The notes below the pieces were generated by a model, which saw only the letters and a list, made by a program, of their open reading frames with translations, searched no databases and had not been told where the DNA came from. From assembly GCA_021796455.1 (NCBI GenBank), contig JAKACA010000011.1, positions 1 to 38,831 of the forward strand: a stretch of DNA of 38,831 nucleotides, written 5' to 3'. Source of the stretch: Actinomycetes bacterium (GTDB lineage: Bacteria > Actinomycetota > Acidimicrobiia > Acidimicrobiales > Bog-793). A program made the translations under genes and the position numbers. Of the stretch, positions 25,610-36,456 are shown piece by piece; positions within the stretch are counted from its first letter, which is position 1; each line of letters opens with the position of its first letter.

Positions 25610-26512
25610 ATGCTTGAGCTGGTAAGGGGCTATGCCACGGCATGCTTGGACGGCGCGGAGCTGTCTTCGAGCATCGCCACCGTGGCCGTTGATCTCGGGG
25701 CATTGTCGCGCCTTCTTGTCTCCTCCGACGCGCTGCGTGAGGTCGTGACCGACGGGTCCATACCGGCCGCGAGCCGCGCTGCGGTCGCAGATGACCTCTT
25801 TAGGGGCAAGCTCGTGCCCGAGGCACTGGATCCCTTCATCTTCGCGGTGATGAGCGAGCGCGCTCCCGAGCTCCCAAAGACCCTCGAACGTCTCCTCGAG
25901 ATGGCCGAGATCGAGAGCGCTCGGGTCGCAGCAGGAAGGTCACCTGGTGCCGAGCCGCCGACCGGTCGCTCCGGTGGCTATGAGCGGCTCCGCGGCTATG
26001 GCGAGCGTGTCTTCGAGCTGCAGCCGAGCACCTCGGCTGTGGACGAGATCGAGGACGAGCTGTTCAGGCTTGCACGTATCGCCGATGGGAGTGCGGCGTT
26101 TCGTCAGGCTCTGGCAGACTCGGGAGCCCCGATCGAGCGGCGACTGGCGGTTCTGGCCGACCTGCTCGGTGGTCGCGTGACTCCGCCGACCGCGCTGCTC
26201 GCGTCCTATGTGCTTCGAGCCGGGAGATCTCGTGATGTCGTCGGGGCCCTCGACTACCTCGTCGAGATAGCTGCGTCTGAGCGGGGGCGACGCATCGCCG
26301 ACGTCCGGGCTGCGGTAGCCCTGGGCGAGGGTGAGCGCGGTCGAATGACGAGCGCGCTCTCGCGAATGATGCGCCGTCAGGTGGAGTTGCGGGTCCGGCT
26401 CGATCCGACGCTCCTTGGCGGCGTCCGCATCACCGTGGGCGACACCGTCATCGACGGCACGGTGAGACACCGACTCGAGCAACTGCGCGAGTCGCTCTTG
26501 GTCCGTGCCTGA
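25610..26512 (+). CDS. atpH: ATP synthase F1 subunit delta with duplicated N-terminal domain
   Basis: 300 residues, against about 180 for a usual delta. The C-terminal part is standard delta (LVEIAASERGRRIADVRAAV, LDPTLLGGVRITVGDTVIDG). Upstream are two copies of the helical delta N-domain, residues 5-109 and 127-231. They align without gaps from RGY to the end; over the first 69 positions about 19 are identical, for example SDALREVVTDGSIPAASRAA against SAAFRQALADSGAPIERRLA. A Gly/Pro-rich linker (RSPGAEPPTGRSGG) joins them. Delta ties the b stalk to the top of F1; a second domain could lengthen or double that contact. It is not a b-delta fusion, since no membrane helix is present. The ATG at 25610 lies 18 bases after atpF. 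Confidence 0.9.
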   Translation: MLELVRGYATACLDGAELSSSIATVAVDLGALSRLLVSSDALREVVTDGSIPAASRAAVADDLFRGKLVPEALDPFIFAVMSERAPELPKTLERLLEMAEIESARVAAGRSPGAEPPTGRSGGYERLRGYGERVFELQPSTSAVDEIEDELFRLARIADGSAAFRQALADSGAPIERRLAVLADLLGGRVTPPTALLASYVLRAGRSRDVVGALDYLVEIAASERGRRIADVRAAVALGEGERGRMTSALSRMMRRQVELRVRLDPTLLGGVRITVGDTVIDGTVRHRLEQLRESLLVRA

Positions 26513-26590
26513 AGTGCCGGGTCAAGGTAGAGGCCGTGCTGACGGCGATGAAGACATCAACTACTAGGACATAAGGATCACGGAACTCAC

Positions 26591-28180
26591 ATGGCCGAGC
26601 TAACTATCAGCGCCGACGACATTGAGGCCGCGCTTCGCCGTCACGTCGCGGATTACTCCGCCGAGGTGCGCGCCGAGGAGGTCGGACGTATCGCCGAAGT
26701 CGGGGACGGAATCGCCAGGGTCACCGGATTGCCCAACTGCGCCGTAAACGAGCTGCTGGAGTTCGAGAACGGCACTGTCGGCCTGGCGCTCAACCTCGAC
26801 GAGGAGACAATCGGAGCAGTCGTGCTCGGATCCGTGGACAAGCTCGACGAGGGACAGATCGTGCGAGCCACGGGCAGGATCCTCTCGGTGCCTGTCGGAG
26901 ACGGTCTGCTGGGTCGGGTCGTCGATCCGCTGGGTAACCCCATCGACGGCAAGGGCGCCCTGTCCAACACCGAGGAGCGCCTCGTGGAGATCCAGGCTCC
27001 AGGAATAGTGAAGCGCCAGCCAGTGAGGGAACCGCTGCAGACTGGGATCAAGGTCATCGATGCCATGACGCCGATAGGGCGGGGGCAGCGCGAGCTCATA
27101 ATTGGTGACCGCAAGACTGGAAAGACGACGATCGCGGTGGACACGATCATCAACCAGCGTGGCCAGAACGTGAAATGCATCTACGTCGCCATCGGGCAGA
27201 AGGGCTCCACGGTTGCCCAGACGGTGGCAACCCTGGCTGAGCATGGTGCGCTCGAGTACACGGTCGTCGTCGCTGCTCCGGCCTCCGAGCCGGCACCGTT
27301 CAAGTATCTCGCACCCTACGCGGGGTGCGCGATGGGCCAGCACTGGATGGAGCACGGAGAGCACGCGCTCATCATCTACGACGACTTGTCGAAGCAGGCG
27401 GAGGCGTACCGCCAGCTCTCGCTCCTCCTCAGGCGCCCACCTGGGCGTGAGGCGTACCCAGGAGACGTCTTCTATCTCCACAGCAGGCTCCTCGAGCGCG
27501 CGGCGAAGCTGTCCGACGCGATGGGCGGGGGATCCCTGACGGCTCTGCCGATAATCGAGACCAAGGCAGGAGACATCTCTGCTTACATTCCGACCAATGT
27601 CATCTCGATCACCGACGGTCAGATCTTCTTGGAGACGGATCTTTTCTACGCCGGAGTCCGTCCCGCCATGCACGTTGGCAACTCGGTCTCGCGCGTCGGC
27701 GGAGCGGCGCAGATCAGGGCCATGCGAGCAGTCGCCGGAACGTTGAAGATCGACCTCGCGCAGTTCCGGGAGCTCGAAGCCTTCGCGACCTTTGGGTCGG
27801 AGCTTGACAGAGTCTCCCAGGCACAGCTGGATCGCGGCTACCGCCTGACCGAGCTTTTGAAGCAAGGACTGAACGAGCCACTTGCGGTCGAGGATCAGGT
27901 AGTCGTCATCTACGCCGGTACCCATGGGCACGTCGACGACATAGAAATCAACGAGATCTCGCGTTTCGAGCGCGAGTTGCGTGCGCACTTCCACGCGCGT
28001 CACGCGGATCTGCTGCAGCACATTGCCCAGTCCGGGCAGCTTCCGAGCGATGCAGAGATGGACGCAGCCATAGCCGAGCTGAAGATGCAGTTTGCCCCCG
28101 TGGACTCACCGGTTGGCTCAGCAGCTGGATCGCGGGTCCCGAGCGAGGACCGGGCGGGCGCTCCCGGCGGGGCAGGCTGA
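26591..28180 (+). CDS. atpA: ATP synthase F1 subunit alpha
   Basis: A 529-residue non-catalytic nucleotide-binding subunit. It has an N-terminal beta-barrel ([20 protein letters not shown]), Walker [14 protein letters not shown], the family signature around [18 protein letters not shown] and the Arg-finger region [19 protein letters not shown]. The last 25 residues (Ser/Gly/Ala-rich) extend beyond the usual end. About 78 bp separate it from atpH; the spacer has GGA-rich segments but no strong ribosome-binding site. Confidence 0.97.
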   Translation: MAELTISADDIEAALRRHVADYSAEVRAEEVGRIAEVGDGIARVTGLPNCAVNELLEFENGTVGLALNLDEETIGAVVLGSVDKLDEGQIVRATGRILSVPVGDGLLGRVVDPLGNPIDGKGALSNTEERLVEIQAPGIVKRQPVREPLQTGIKVIDAMTPIGRGQRELIIGDRKTGKTTIAVDTIINQRGQNVKCIYVAIGQKGSTVAQTVATLAEHGALEYTVVVAAPASEPAPFKYLAPYAGCAMGQHWMEHGEHALIIYDDLSKQAEAYRQLSLLLRRPPGREAYPGDVFYLHSRLLERAAKLSDAMGGGSLTALPIIETKAGDISAYIPTNVISITDGQIFLETDLFYAGVRPAMHVGNSVSRVGGAAQIRAMRAVAGTLKIDLAQFRELEAFATFGSELDRVSQAQLDRGYRLTELLKQGLNEPLAVEDQVVVIYAGTHGHVDDIEINEISRFERELRAHFHARHADLLQHIAQSGQLPSDAEMDAAIAELKMQFAPVDSPVGSAAGSRVPSEDRAGAPGGAG

Positions 28181-28183
28181 CCG

Positions 28184-30642
<2,459 letters not shown>

Positions 30643-31197
30643 GTGTCGACACACGTCTCTCTCGTCACACCTGAACGCGTCCTTCACACAGGTGAGGCGA
30701 ACTTCGTCGTGCTGCGCAGCGACGGTGGCGAGATCATGTTCCTGCCGAATCATGCAGACTTCGTCGGTGCGGTTGACATCTGCGTGGTGCGCATTGCGGC
30801 CGTCGCGGCCGAGGGTGCCGAGACTGAGCCGACTGAGGTGCGGGCCGCCGTCGCCGGGGGCTTTGTGCATGTGCGGGACAACAGCGTGACGGTGCTCGCC
30901 AGTGTCGCCGAGCTGGCCGAGGAGATAGACGTGGCCCGGGCCAGGCACGCTCTCGACACTTCCGAAGCCAGTTTCGGCGCGGAGGGAGGTGGAGACAGGG
31001 CGGCAGCCGCCGCGCCGCATGGCGGTGCGGGCGGATCCGACGAAGACGGGATCGAGCAGACGCAGGCGGGATCTACGGTGCTGGCACTGCTCTATCCGGA
31101 GCTAGCCGAAGTTCGAGCCCGGCGAGCCCGTGCCCGCCTCGAGGCCGCCGGCATGCTCGACGCATCGACCACGTCCATGGCGGCGCCGTCTCACTGA
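30643..31197 (+). CDS. atpC: ATP synthase F1 subunit epsilon, extended
   Basis: 184 residues, against 120-140 usually. The N-terminal beta-sandwich is recognisable (VSLVTPERVLHTGEANFVVL, FLPNHADFVGAVDICVVRI, FVHVRDNSVTVLASVAE). The helical part (EEIDVARARHAL ... LAEVRARRARARLEAAG) is split by a Gly/Ala/Asp-rich stretch (residues about 107-143). The GTG start immediately follows the atpD stop. The long linker could alter the inhibitory C-terminal helix motion; that is inference. Confidence 0.9.
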   Translation: MSTHVSLVTPERVLHTGEANFVVLRSDGGEIMFLPNHADFVGAVDICVVRIAAVAAEGAETEPTEVRAAVAGGFVHVRDNSVTVLASVAELAEEIDVARARHALDTSEASFGAEGGGDRAAAAAPHGGAGGSDEDGIEQTQAGSTVLALLYPELAEVRARRARARLEAAGMLDASTTSMAAPSH

Positions 31198-31241
31198 GAG
31201 CTCCAAGGCATCGGCCTCGCCGCCGCCTGACGGCCGCACTG

Positions 31242-32243
31242 ATGGTACCTGGTGCCGCGGCCGTCGAGATCAACGGGCTACGACGCGCTCTGTCGTCGTT
31301 CGACATCGACAGGATCGGGCCTCACGTGACAGTGGTGCCGCCGGTGAACGTCCCCGAGGATCAGGTTGCAGAGGTCTGTGCAGCTGTACGCAGTGCCGCA
31401 GCCGAGTTCCCACCGCTTGCTCTGGAGCTCGGCCCGCCGAAGTCGTTCCTCCCTGCGAGTCCCGTTTGCTACCTCGCCGTCAAGGGTAGTGACAGCGCTC
31501 TCACTCTGCTCGCTACCCTGGCTCGAAGACTGGCTCGTGGTCCACTCGGCCCGCCTGCGAGCCGGGCGGTTCAACCGTTCGTGCCTCACGTCACGCTCAA
31601 TAGGAACATGGAGCCGGGCGAGCTGGCCTTGGCACTGACCGTGCTCGCTGGGTACCGGGCCCAGGTGGTGTTCGAGGACGTCACCCTGCTCGAATACGAC
31701 CAGACGGAGCGACGGTGGCGGAGCCTTCTGGCAGTACCGCTGCGACTGCCTGCCACCGTGGGCCGCGGTGGTGTCGAGATCGAGCTCTCCCTGTCCCGAC
31801 AGCTCGACCCCGTTGCCCTCGAGTGGTCGCGACGGGAGTGGGAGCAGTTCTCTGTCAAGCAGTACGGGGTCCGATTCCGCGCCGATGAGCCGTTAGTGAT
31901 CACTGCACGAATACGAGGCTTGGTGGTCGGCGTCGCGGAATTGGAGCTTCGAGGTGACACGACCAGGCTCGCGCGGTTGATGGTCGGTGCCGGTCACCGG
32001 GGATCAGGCGTCGGACGCCAGCTGCTGCGGGCGGTGGAAGACGAGGCAGCCGAGCGGGGCTGCTTCCGGGTGCGGCTGGAGGCGCTGGCCGGAAGCCCGG
32101 CGGAGAGCTTCTATCGGAGTCGCGGCTATGAAGTAGCGGCGACACTGCCAAGATGGCGCGAGGAACGCGATCTCGTAGTGCTGGAGAAGCAAGTCGTGTT
32201 GCTCCGTTATCCGTCTGACCAGGCTAGCGAAGCGTACGAGTGA
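31242..32243 (+). CDS. 2H phosphoesterase fused to a GNAT acetyltransferase
   Basis: Two domains. Residues 1-170 form a 2H (2'-5' RNA ligase/cyclic phosphodiesterase-like) domain with both H-x-T motifs, GPHVTVVPPVNVP and QPFVPHVTLNRNM. Residues about 215-310 form a GNAT N-acetyltransferase domain with the acetyl-CoA loop VGAGHRGSGVGRQLLRAVED and ESFYRSRGYEV. Substrates are unknown; the fusion suggests a nucleotide- or RNA-linked acylation or repair role, but this is speculation. ATG 31242 lies inside what looks like the first beta strand (RRRLTAALMVPG), so the true start may be a CTG upstream (31227, or 31194 overlapping the atpC stop). The 3' end overlaps the convergent lipoprotein gene by 20 bp. 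Confidence 0.8.
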   Translation: MVPGAAAVEINGLRRALSSFDIDRIGPHVTVVPPVNVPEDQVAEVCAAVRSAAAEFPPLALELGPPKSFLPASPVCYLAVKGSDSALTLLATLARRLARGPLGPPASRAVQPFVPHVTLNRNMEPGELALALTVLAGYRAQVVFEDVTLLEYDQTERRWRSLLAVPLRLPATVGRGGVEIELSLSRQLDPVALEWSRREWEQFSVKQYGVRFRADEPLVITARIRGLVVGVAELELRGDTTRLARLMVGAGHRGSGVGRQLLRAVEDEAAERGCFRVRLEALAGSPAESFYRSRGYEVAATLPRWREERDLVVLEKQVVLLRYPSDQASEAYE

Positions 32244-32793
32244 GCCGCATGGACTCCAACCAGCTCACGACCGGGGCCCGTGCGGTGTCGAGGCCCACAG
32301 CGATGACGAGCACCCGTCCAACGCTGAACGCCTTTATGCCTGAGAAGTCAGTCCCGCTTGCCTGGGGGATTGCACTCAGTCGGTACAACCCGGGCTTGCC
32401 TCCGACAGTGGTGTTCGGCTTGCCCGCGTACCTCGTAAGGAAGTCGTCGATCGTCGTGGCGTTCGAGCCCGGTGGGAAGTCGGCGACGACGAGCTCGTAT
32501 GCCGGCGGCCGGAGAAGGGCCATGTCACCCACGCGCCACGAAGTCACGGTCGTAGCAGGAGGTAGGAGAGCACCGAGGGTGCCTGGGCTCGAGGTCCGCA
32601 CCGGTGTCCCGGGGAAGGCCGCCCTGACTGCCACGTCGTCGGCGCGGTAGACGCGGGCCGTCGGCGTGGCACCTGTCGGTGTGCTCGCCGGCACGCTTGC
32701 CCGGGTGACCGGTGCCGCTGACCGGTTGCCGCACGAAGTTACGGTCAAGCAGCTGGCTGCGACCAGAGCGGCGAGGGCGCCCACTCTCTTCAC
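32224..32793 (-). CDS. Putative lipoprotein of unknown function
   Basis: 189 residues from GTG 32793. A lipoprotein signal peptide is clear: VKRVGALAALVAASCLTVTSC, lipobox T-S-C followed by Gly-Asn. A Thr/Ala/Pro-rich linker precedes a mixed alpha/beta domain (VAVRAAFPGTPVRTSS, AYELVVADFPPGS, FSVGRVLVIAVGLDT). No family is recognised. The start lies 19 bases after the meaB stop, making it the third gene of a murA-meaB-lipoprotein run, and it probably sits on the outer face of the cytoplasmic membrane. Confidence 0.75.
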   Translation of the reverse strand: MKRVGALAALVAASCLTVTSCGNRSAAPVTRASVPASTPTGATPTARVYRADDVAVRAAFPGTPVRTSSPGTLGALLPPATTVTSWRVGDMALLRPPAYELVVADFPPGSNATTIDDFLTRYAGKPNTTVGGKPGLYRLSAIPQASGTDFSGIKAFSVGRVLVIAVGLDTARAPVVSWLESMRLTRTLR

Positions 32794-32812
32794 CTGGGCG
32801 GCCGCCTGGAGG

Positions 32813-33931
32813 TCACAGGTCCTGCTTTGGGGACGAAGCGCCGCTGCGGGGCGGATCGCCCCGCGTGCCGATGACATGAGCTGCCACTGCGGCGACCACT
32901 TGCTCGGCACCTCCAGCAGGGTCGATCAGCCTCGCAGCTATCTGTGAACCGAGCGGCGATCCGGGCCGGAAGAGCTCGTCGGCAACCGCCTTGGCGAGCA
33001 CAGCGGTGGCGAGCCGCTCCGTCTCCTCGAGCAACCTCGCGCTGCGCCGCCGTTCGAGACCACCGCCCTTCTCCAGGTGGGAGCGATGAGCAGCGATCGC
33101 ATCCCAGAGCTCGGGCACGCCTTGTCCCTCGGACGCAACCGTCTCGACGATAGGCGGCACCCATTCCAGTCCTTGGGAGAGCTCGAGCATGTGAACGAGG
33201 TCTCGCTTGGTTTCGCGTACACCGGGCCGGTCGGCCTTGTTGATGACGAGTATGTCGGCCACCTCCAACAGGCCAGCCTTGCTCGCCTGGACGGCATCTC
33301 CCCACCCCGGATTGAGGACGACGAGAGTCGTGTCGCAGCTGGAGGCGACTTCGAGCTCAACCTGACCTACGCCGACGGTCTCCACGAGGACGAGTGGCCA
33401 TCGCGCCGCGTCGAAGACCCGAATAGCGTCGGGAACAGCAGCCGCAAGGCCGCCGAGGTGACCCCGTGTCGCCATGGAGCGGATATACACGGCTCGATCG
33501 AGGGAGTGGTCCTGCATGCGGATCCTGTCTCCGAGTATCGCTCCGCCCGAGAGCGGAGATGACGGATCGACCGCGAGGACCGCGACGGGCTCGCCGGATC
33601 TCTTCATGGCCTCGGTGATGAGGACCGCCGTCAGAGTGGACTTGCCCGCGCCCGGCGCCCCGGTGAGACCCACGCAGTAGCTGGCCCCAGAGCGTGGGTA
33701 AGTCAACCGGGCGAGGTCGCGCGAGCGAGCCCCTCCTTCCTCTGCGATCGAGAGAAGTCGGGCGAGGGCTCGACGGTCACCGTCGACGCCCCCTGCCGCG
33801 CGCTCGAGCAGCTCGGCCGGCCCAAGCTGCCCCCGCGGCTCTTTCCGATCCGAGCTGGAGAGTCCGGCCGGGCTCACTGGCTCTGCCGGGCTCACTGACT
33901 CTGCCGGGCTCACTGGCTCTGCCGGGCTCAC
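32813..33931 (-). CDS. meaB: MeaB/ArgK-family GTPase
   Basis: 372 residues. A P-loop GTPase of the G3E group that guards methylmalonyl-CoA mutase or related B12-dependent mutases. Walker A is GLTGAPGAGKST (residues 88-99), then VLAVDPSSPLSGGAILGDRI, HSLDRAVYIRSMATRGHLGG, the VETVGVGQ switch and the NKAD guanine-specificity motif. No mutase gene is visible. The first 24 residues are four copies of a six-residue unit (SPAEPV), each preceded by a GTG in frame, and the outermost GTG overlaps the murA stop. Any of the four GTGs could start translation. Confidence 0.92.
   Translation of the reverse strand: MSPAEPVSPAESVSPAEPVSPAGLSSSDRKEPRGQLGPAELLERAAGGVDGDRRALARLLSIAEEGGARSRDLARLTYPRSGASYCVGLTGAPGAGKSTLTAVLITEAMKRSGEPVAVLAVDPSSPLSGGAILGDRIRMQDHSLDRAVYIRSMATRGHLGGLAAAVPDAIRVFDAARWPLVLVETVGVGQVELEVASSCDTTLVVLNPGWGDAVQASKAGLLEVADILVINKADRPGVRETKRDLVHMLELSQGLEWVPPIVETVASEGQGVPELWDAIAAHRSHLEKGGGLERRRSARLLEETERLATAVLAKAVADELFRPGSPLGSQIAARLIDPAGGAEQVVAAVAAHVIGTRGDPPRSGASSPKQDL
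33871..33931 (-). repeat. 18-bp tandem repeats at the meaB start and murA end
   Basis: Three full 18-bp units (33871-33888, 33889-33906, 33907-33924; GGCTCACTGGCTCTGCCG with one change) and a partial fourth. On the coding strand each reads GTGAGCCCGGCAGAG followed by three bases. The murA stop TGA (33930-33928) lies in the last partial unit. Confidence 0.85.
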
Positions 33932-35199
33932 TGATCCTCTGCGACTCTGCTCAAGTCGGCGCCGAGTGCCCGGAGCCGACCGGCGAAGTCTTCGTAGCCG
34001 CGGTCGATATGCTCGACGCCTCCGACCTCGGTCTCGCCGTCAGCGACCAGACCCGCCAGCACAAGTGCTGCTCCCGCCCGTATGTCCGGTGCCTTCACCT
34101 GTGCCCCCGAGAGCCGCCTCACGCCCCGAACGACTGCGTGGTGTCCTTCGATCGATATTCGAGCGCCCATTCGCCGCAGCTCCTCGATGTAGCGGAACCG
34201 CCCGGCGAAGATGTTCTCGCTGACGATTGCGACACCGTCGGCTACCGAGAGCAGCGTGACGAGCGCTGGCTTGTAGTCGGTGGCGACACCAGGGTAGGGA
34301 AGTGTCGAGACATCGACCGATGACAGCCTGGCGTCGGAGCTGGCAAGGATTCCACGGCTGTTTGGCACGCAGGTGACGCCGACTGCTCGGAGCTTGCGAA
34401 TGAGCATGTCCATGTGGTCCGGCCGCGCGTGGTCGAGCTGCACTTCGCCTCCTGCGAGCCCCACGGCGGCAAGAAACGTCGCAGCCTCGACCCGGTCGGA
34501 GATTGCCCGGTGGCTGGCCGGAGCGAGCTCGTCAACTCCCTCGATCTCCACGTGCGAGGTGCCGGCGCCTTCTATCCGTGCGCCCATCGAGCCGAGCATC
34601 TCGCAAAGATCGATCACCTCAGGCTCCCGGGCAGCATTCTCGATGACAGTCGTGCCCTTCGCGAGCACCGCCGCCATCAAGATGTTGTCAGTTGCGGTAT
34701 GGCTCGGGTACTCGAGCACGACCTTTGTGCCTACCAGGCGTTCACAGCTGCCCTCGATGTAGCCATGGGCGGAGACGAATGCCGCCCCGAGCTCCTCGAG
34801 GGCACGCAGGTGCATGTCAATCGGGCGCGCCCCGAAGTCGTCGCCGCCCGGCATGGACACCTTGGCATGACCGTAGCGAGCCAGCAGCGGTCCGAGAACG
34901 ACAATCGAGGCTCGTATTGATTCGACCAGCTCGTAAGGGGCCACAGGAGTGATCTCCGACGGCACGTCGACGTCGAGGGCGCCCTCGACGCCGCGACCGG
35001 AGTGAGTCACCGTCGCGCCCATCGCGCTGAGCACATCAGCCATGATCGAAACGTCGGTGATCGCAGGGACGTTCTCGATCCGATGGTGACCAGGTGCGAG
35101 CAGGCAGGCGGCCATGCACTTGAGAACGGAATTCTTGGCCCCGTTGATCGCGACCGTCCCACGAAGCGGTCCGTTGGATCGAACTAGGAGATGGTCCAT
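33928..35199 (-). CDS. murA: UDP-N-acetylglucosamine 1-carboxyvinyltransferase
   Basis: A 423-residue EPSP-synthase-fold enzyme transferring enolpyruvate to UDP-GlcNAc, the first committed step of peptidoglycan synthesis. Conserved: AINGAKNSVLKCMAACLL, ESIRASIVVLGPLLAR, PIDMHLRALEELGA, NAAREPEVIDL and FENRFRY-like IFAGRFRYIEEL. In the active-site loop MPGGDDFGARP, Asp120 occupies the position of E. coli Cys115. The same replacement occurs in mycobacterial MurA and makes the enzyme insensitive to fosfomycin. ATG 35199 gives the family-like N-terminus; ATG 35226 has a closer GGGAGG but adds unconserved residues. Confidence 0.95.
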   Translation of the reverse strand: MDHLLVRSNGPLRGTVAINGAKNSVLKCMAACLLAPGHHRIENVPAITDVSIMADVLSAMGATVTHSGRGVEGALDVDVPSEITPVAPYELVESIRASIVVLGPLLARYGHAKVSMPGGDDFGARPIDMHLRALEELGAAFVSAHGYIEGSCERLVGTKVVLEYPSHTATDNILMAAVLAKGTTVIENAAREPEVIDLCEMLGSMGARIEGAGTSHVEIEGVDELAPASHRAISDRVEAATFLAAVGLAGGEVQLDHARPDHMDMLIRKLRAVGVTCVPNSRGILASSDARLSSVDVSTLPYPGVATDYKPALVTLLSVADGVAIVSENIFAGRFRYIEELRRMGARISIEGHHAVVRGVRRLSGAQVKAPDIRAGAALVLAGLVADGETEVGGVEHIDRGYEDFAGRLRALGADLSRVAEDQ

Positions 35200-35358
35200 A
35201 CCGGCGGCGACGATACAGCCTCGCATGGCCCTCCCAGGGCGTACCGACACTTGACGGTCTCCGGCCCCTACGCGCGGCAAGGCTGCGGAGGCGTCGCTGG
35301 GCCGGCCAGTCTCGCCCGCGCGAGCAGAGTCGAGTAGGCCAAACTATCGTCACTTGCA

Positions 35359-36408
35359 ATGAGAGCTGCGGCGAACGAACCTACGGGCATATCTGGAGCG
35401 GAGGCTTACTCGGTGAACTCCCAAGGTCAGGCACCCGATCGCAACCTCGCGATGGAGATCGTGCGTGTTACCGAGGCGGCCGCTCTGGCTGCGGGGCGAT
35501 GGCTCGGGCGCGGCGACAAGGAGGGGGCGGACGCGGCCGCTGTCGACGCGATGAGGGTGGTGCTCCAGTCCGTGTCCATGGACGGCGTTGTCGTCATTGG
35601 AGAGGGCGAGAAGGATGAAGCCCCGATGCTCTACAACGGCGAGCACGTCGGAGATGGCAGCCAACCCCAGACCGACATCGCCGTTGACCCGATCGACGGC
35701 ACCGAGCTGTGCGCGCTCGGGCGCGGTGGCGCCCTGGCTGTGATTGCGGTCGCCGGGCGCGGCGAGATGTTCGATCCGGGGCCGTGCTTTTATATGGAGA
35801 AGCTCGCGGTAGGTCCTGAGGCCAGAGGAGTGATCGATCTCGAGGCATCTCCGACTGACAACCTCCGAGCCGTCGCCGCGGCCAAGGGTACCTCTGTCCG
35901 AGATCTGACTGTCGTCATCTTGGACCGCGAGAGGCACCGAGACCTCATCAGCGAGGTCCGTGCCACAGGAGCTCGCATCCAGCTGATCACCGCCGGGGAT
36001 ATCGCCGGCGCCATCTCTACGGCATGGACCCAGTCAGGCGTGGACATTCTCTACGGCATCGGCGGCACACCGGAGGGCATCATCGCTGCGGCTGCCCTCA
36101 AATGCATGGGAGGAGAGTTGCAGGGGCGCCTGTGGCCCAGGCACGAGGGCGAGCGACGGGCTGCGGAGGAAGCCGGATATGAGGTCTCGCGCGTTCTTGG
36201 CACAGACGATCTTGTCAAAGGTGACAACTGCTTCTTTGCCGCTACTGGCATCAGCGGCGGCGAGCTCTTGCGGGGAGTTCGCTACGACAGCCACGGTGCC
36301 ACGACACAGTCGCTGGTCATGCGCTCCAAGTCCGGTACCGTGCGCCTGGTGGAGGCGAGGCACCGGCTGTCGAAGCTTCGTGCCTTCTCGGCCATCGAAT
36401 TCGGTTGA
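35359..36408 (+). CDS. glpX: Fructose-1,6-bisphosphatase, class II (GlpX)
   Basis: A 349-residue lithium-sensitive-fold phosphatase for gluconeogenesis. Metal and substrate motifs: [79 protein letters not shown]. Class II GlpX is the usual actinobacterial FBPase. The ATG at 35359 has TATCGT (35345-35350) eight bases upstream and no Shine-Dalgarno, so it may be leaderless; a GTG at 35413 also precedes the conserved region. It is divergent from murA and convergent with galT. Confidence 0.95.
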   Translation: MRAAANEPTGISGAEAYSVNSQGQAPDRNLAMEIVRVTEAAALAAGRWLGRGDKEGADAAAVDAMRVVLQSVSMDGVVVIGEGEKDEAPMLYNGEHVGDGSQPQTDIAVDPIDGTELCALGRGGALAVIAVAGRGEMFDPGPCFYMEKLAVGPEARGVIDLEASPTDNLRAVAAAKGTSVRDLTVVILDRERHRDLISEVRATGARIQLITAGDIAGAISTAWTQSGVDILYGIGGTPEGIIAAAALKCMGGELQGRLWPRHEGERRAAEEAGYEVSRVLGTDDLVKGDNCFFAATGISGGELLRGVRYDSHGATTQSLVMRSKSGTVRLVEARHRLSKLRAFSAIEFG

Positions 36409-36430
36409 CGCCGCGAATTCGTTTGAGGAA

Positions 36431-36456
36431 GCCGGCGTGGCCCTCAGGCCGCCGGC
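36431..36456. terminator. Hairpin between convergent glpX and galT
   Basis: GCCGGCG (36431-36437) and CGCCGGC (36450-36456) pair, with a further GCC/GGC inside the loop. It covers the galT stop codon and lies just after glpX. It is symmetric and could end both transcripts, but neither side has a T-tract. Confidence 0.4.

Noticed and set aside
25610-26512. b-delta fusion as in mycobacteria
   Set aside because: There is no membrane helix or long coiled coil at the N-terminus; the extra part aligns with the delta N-domain instead, and atpF is separate.
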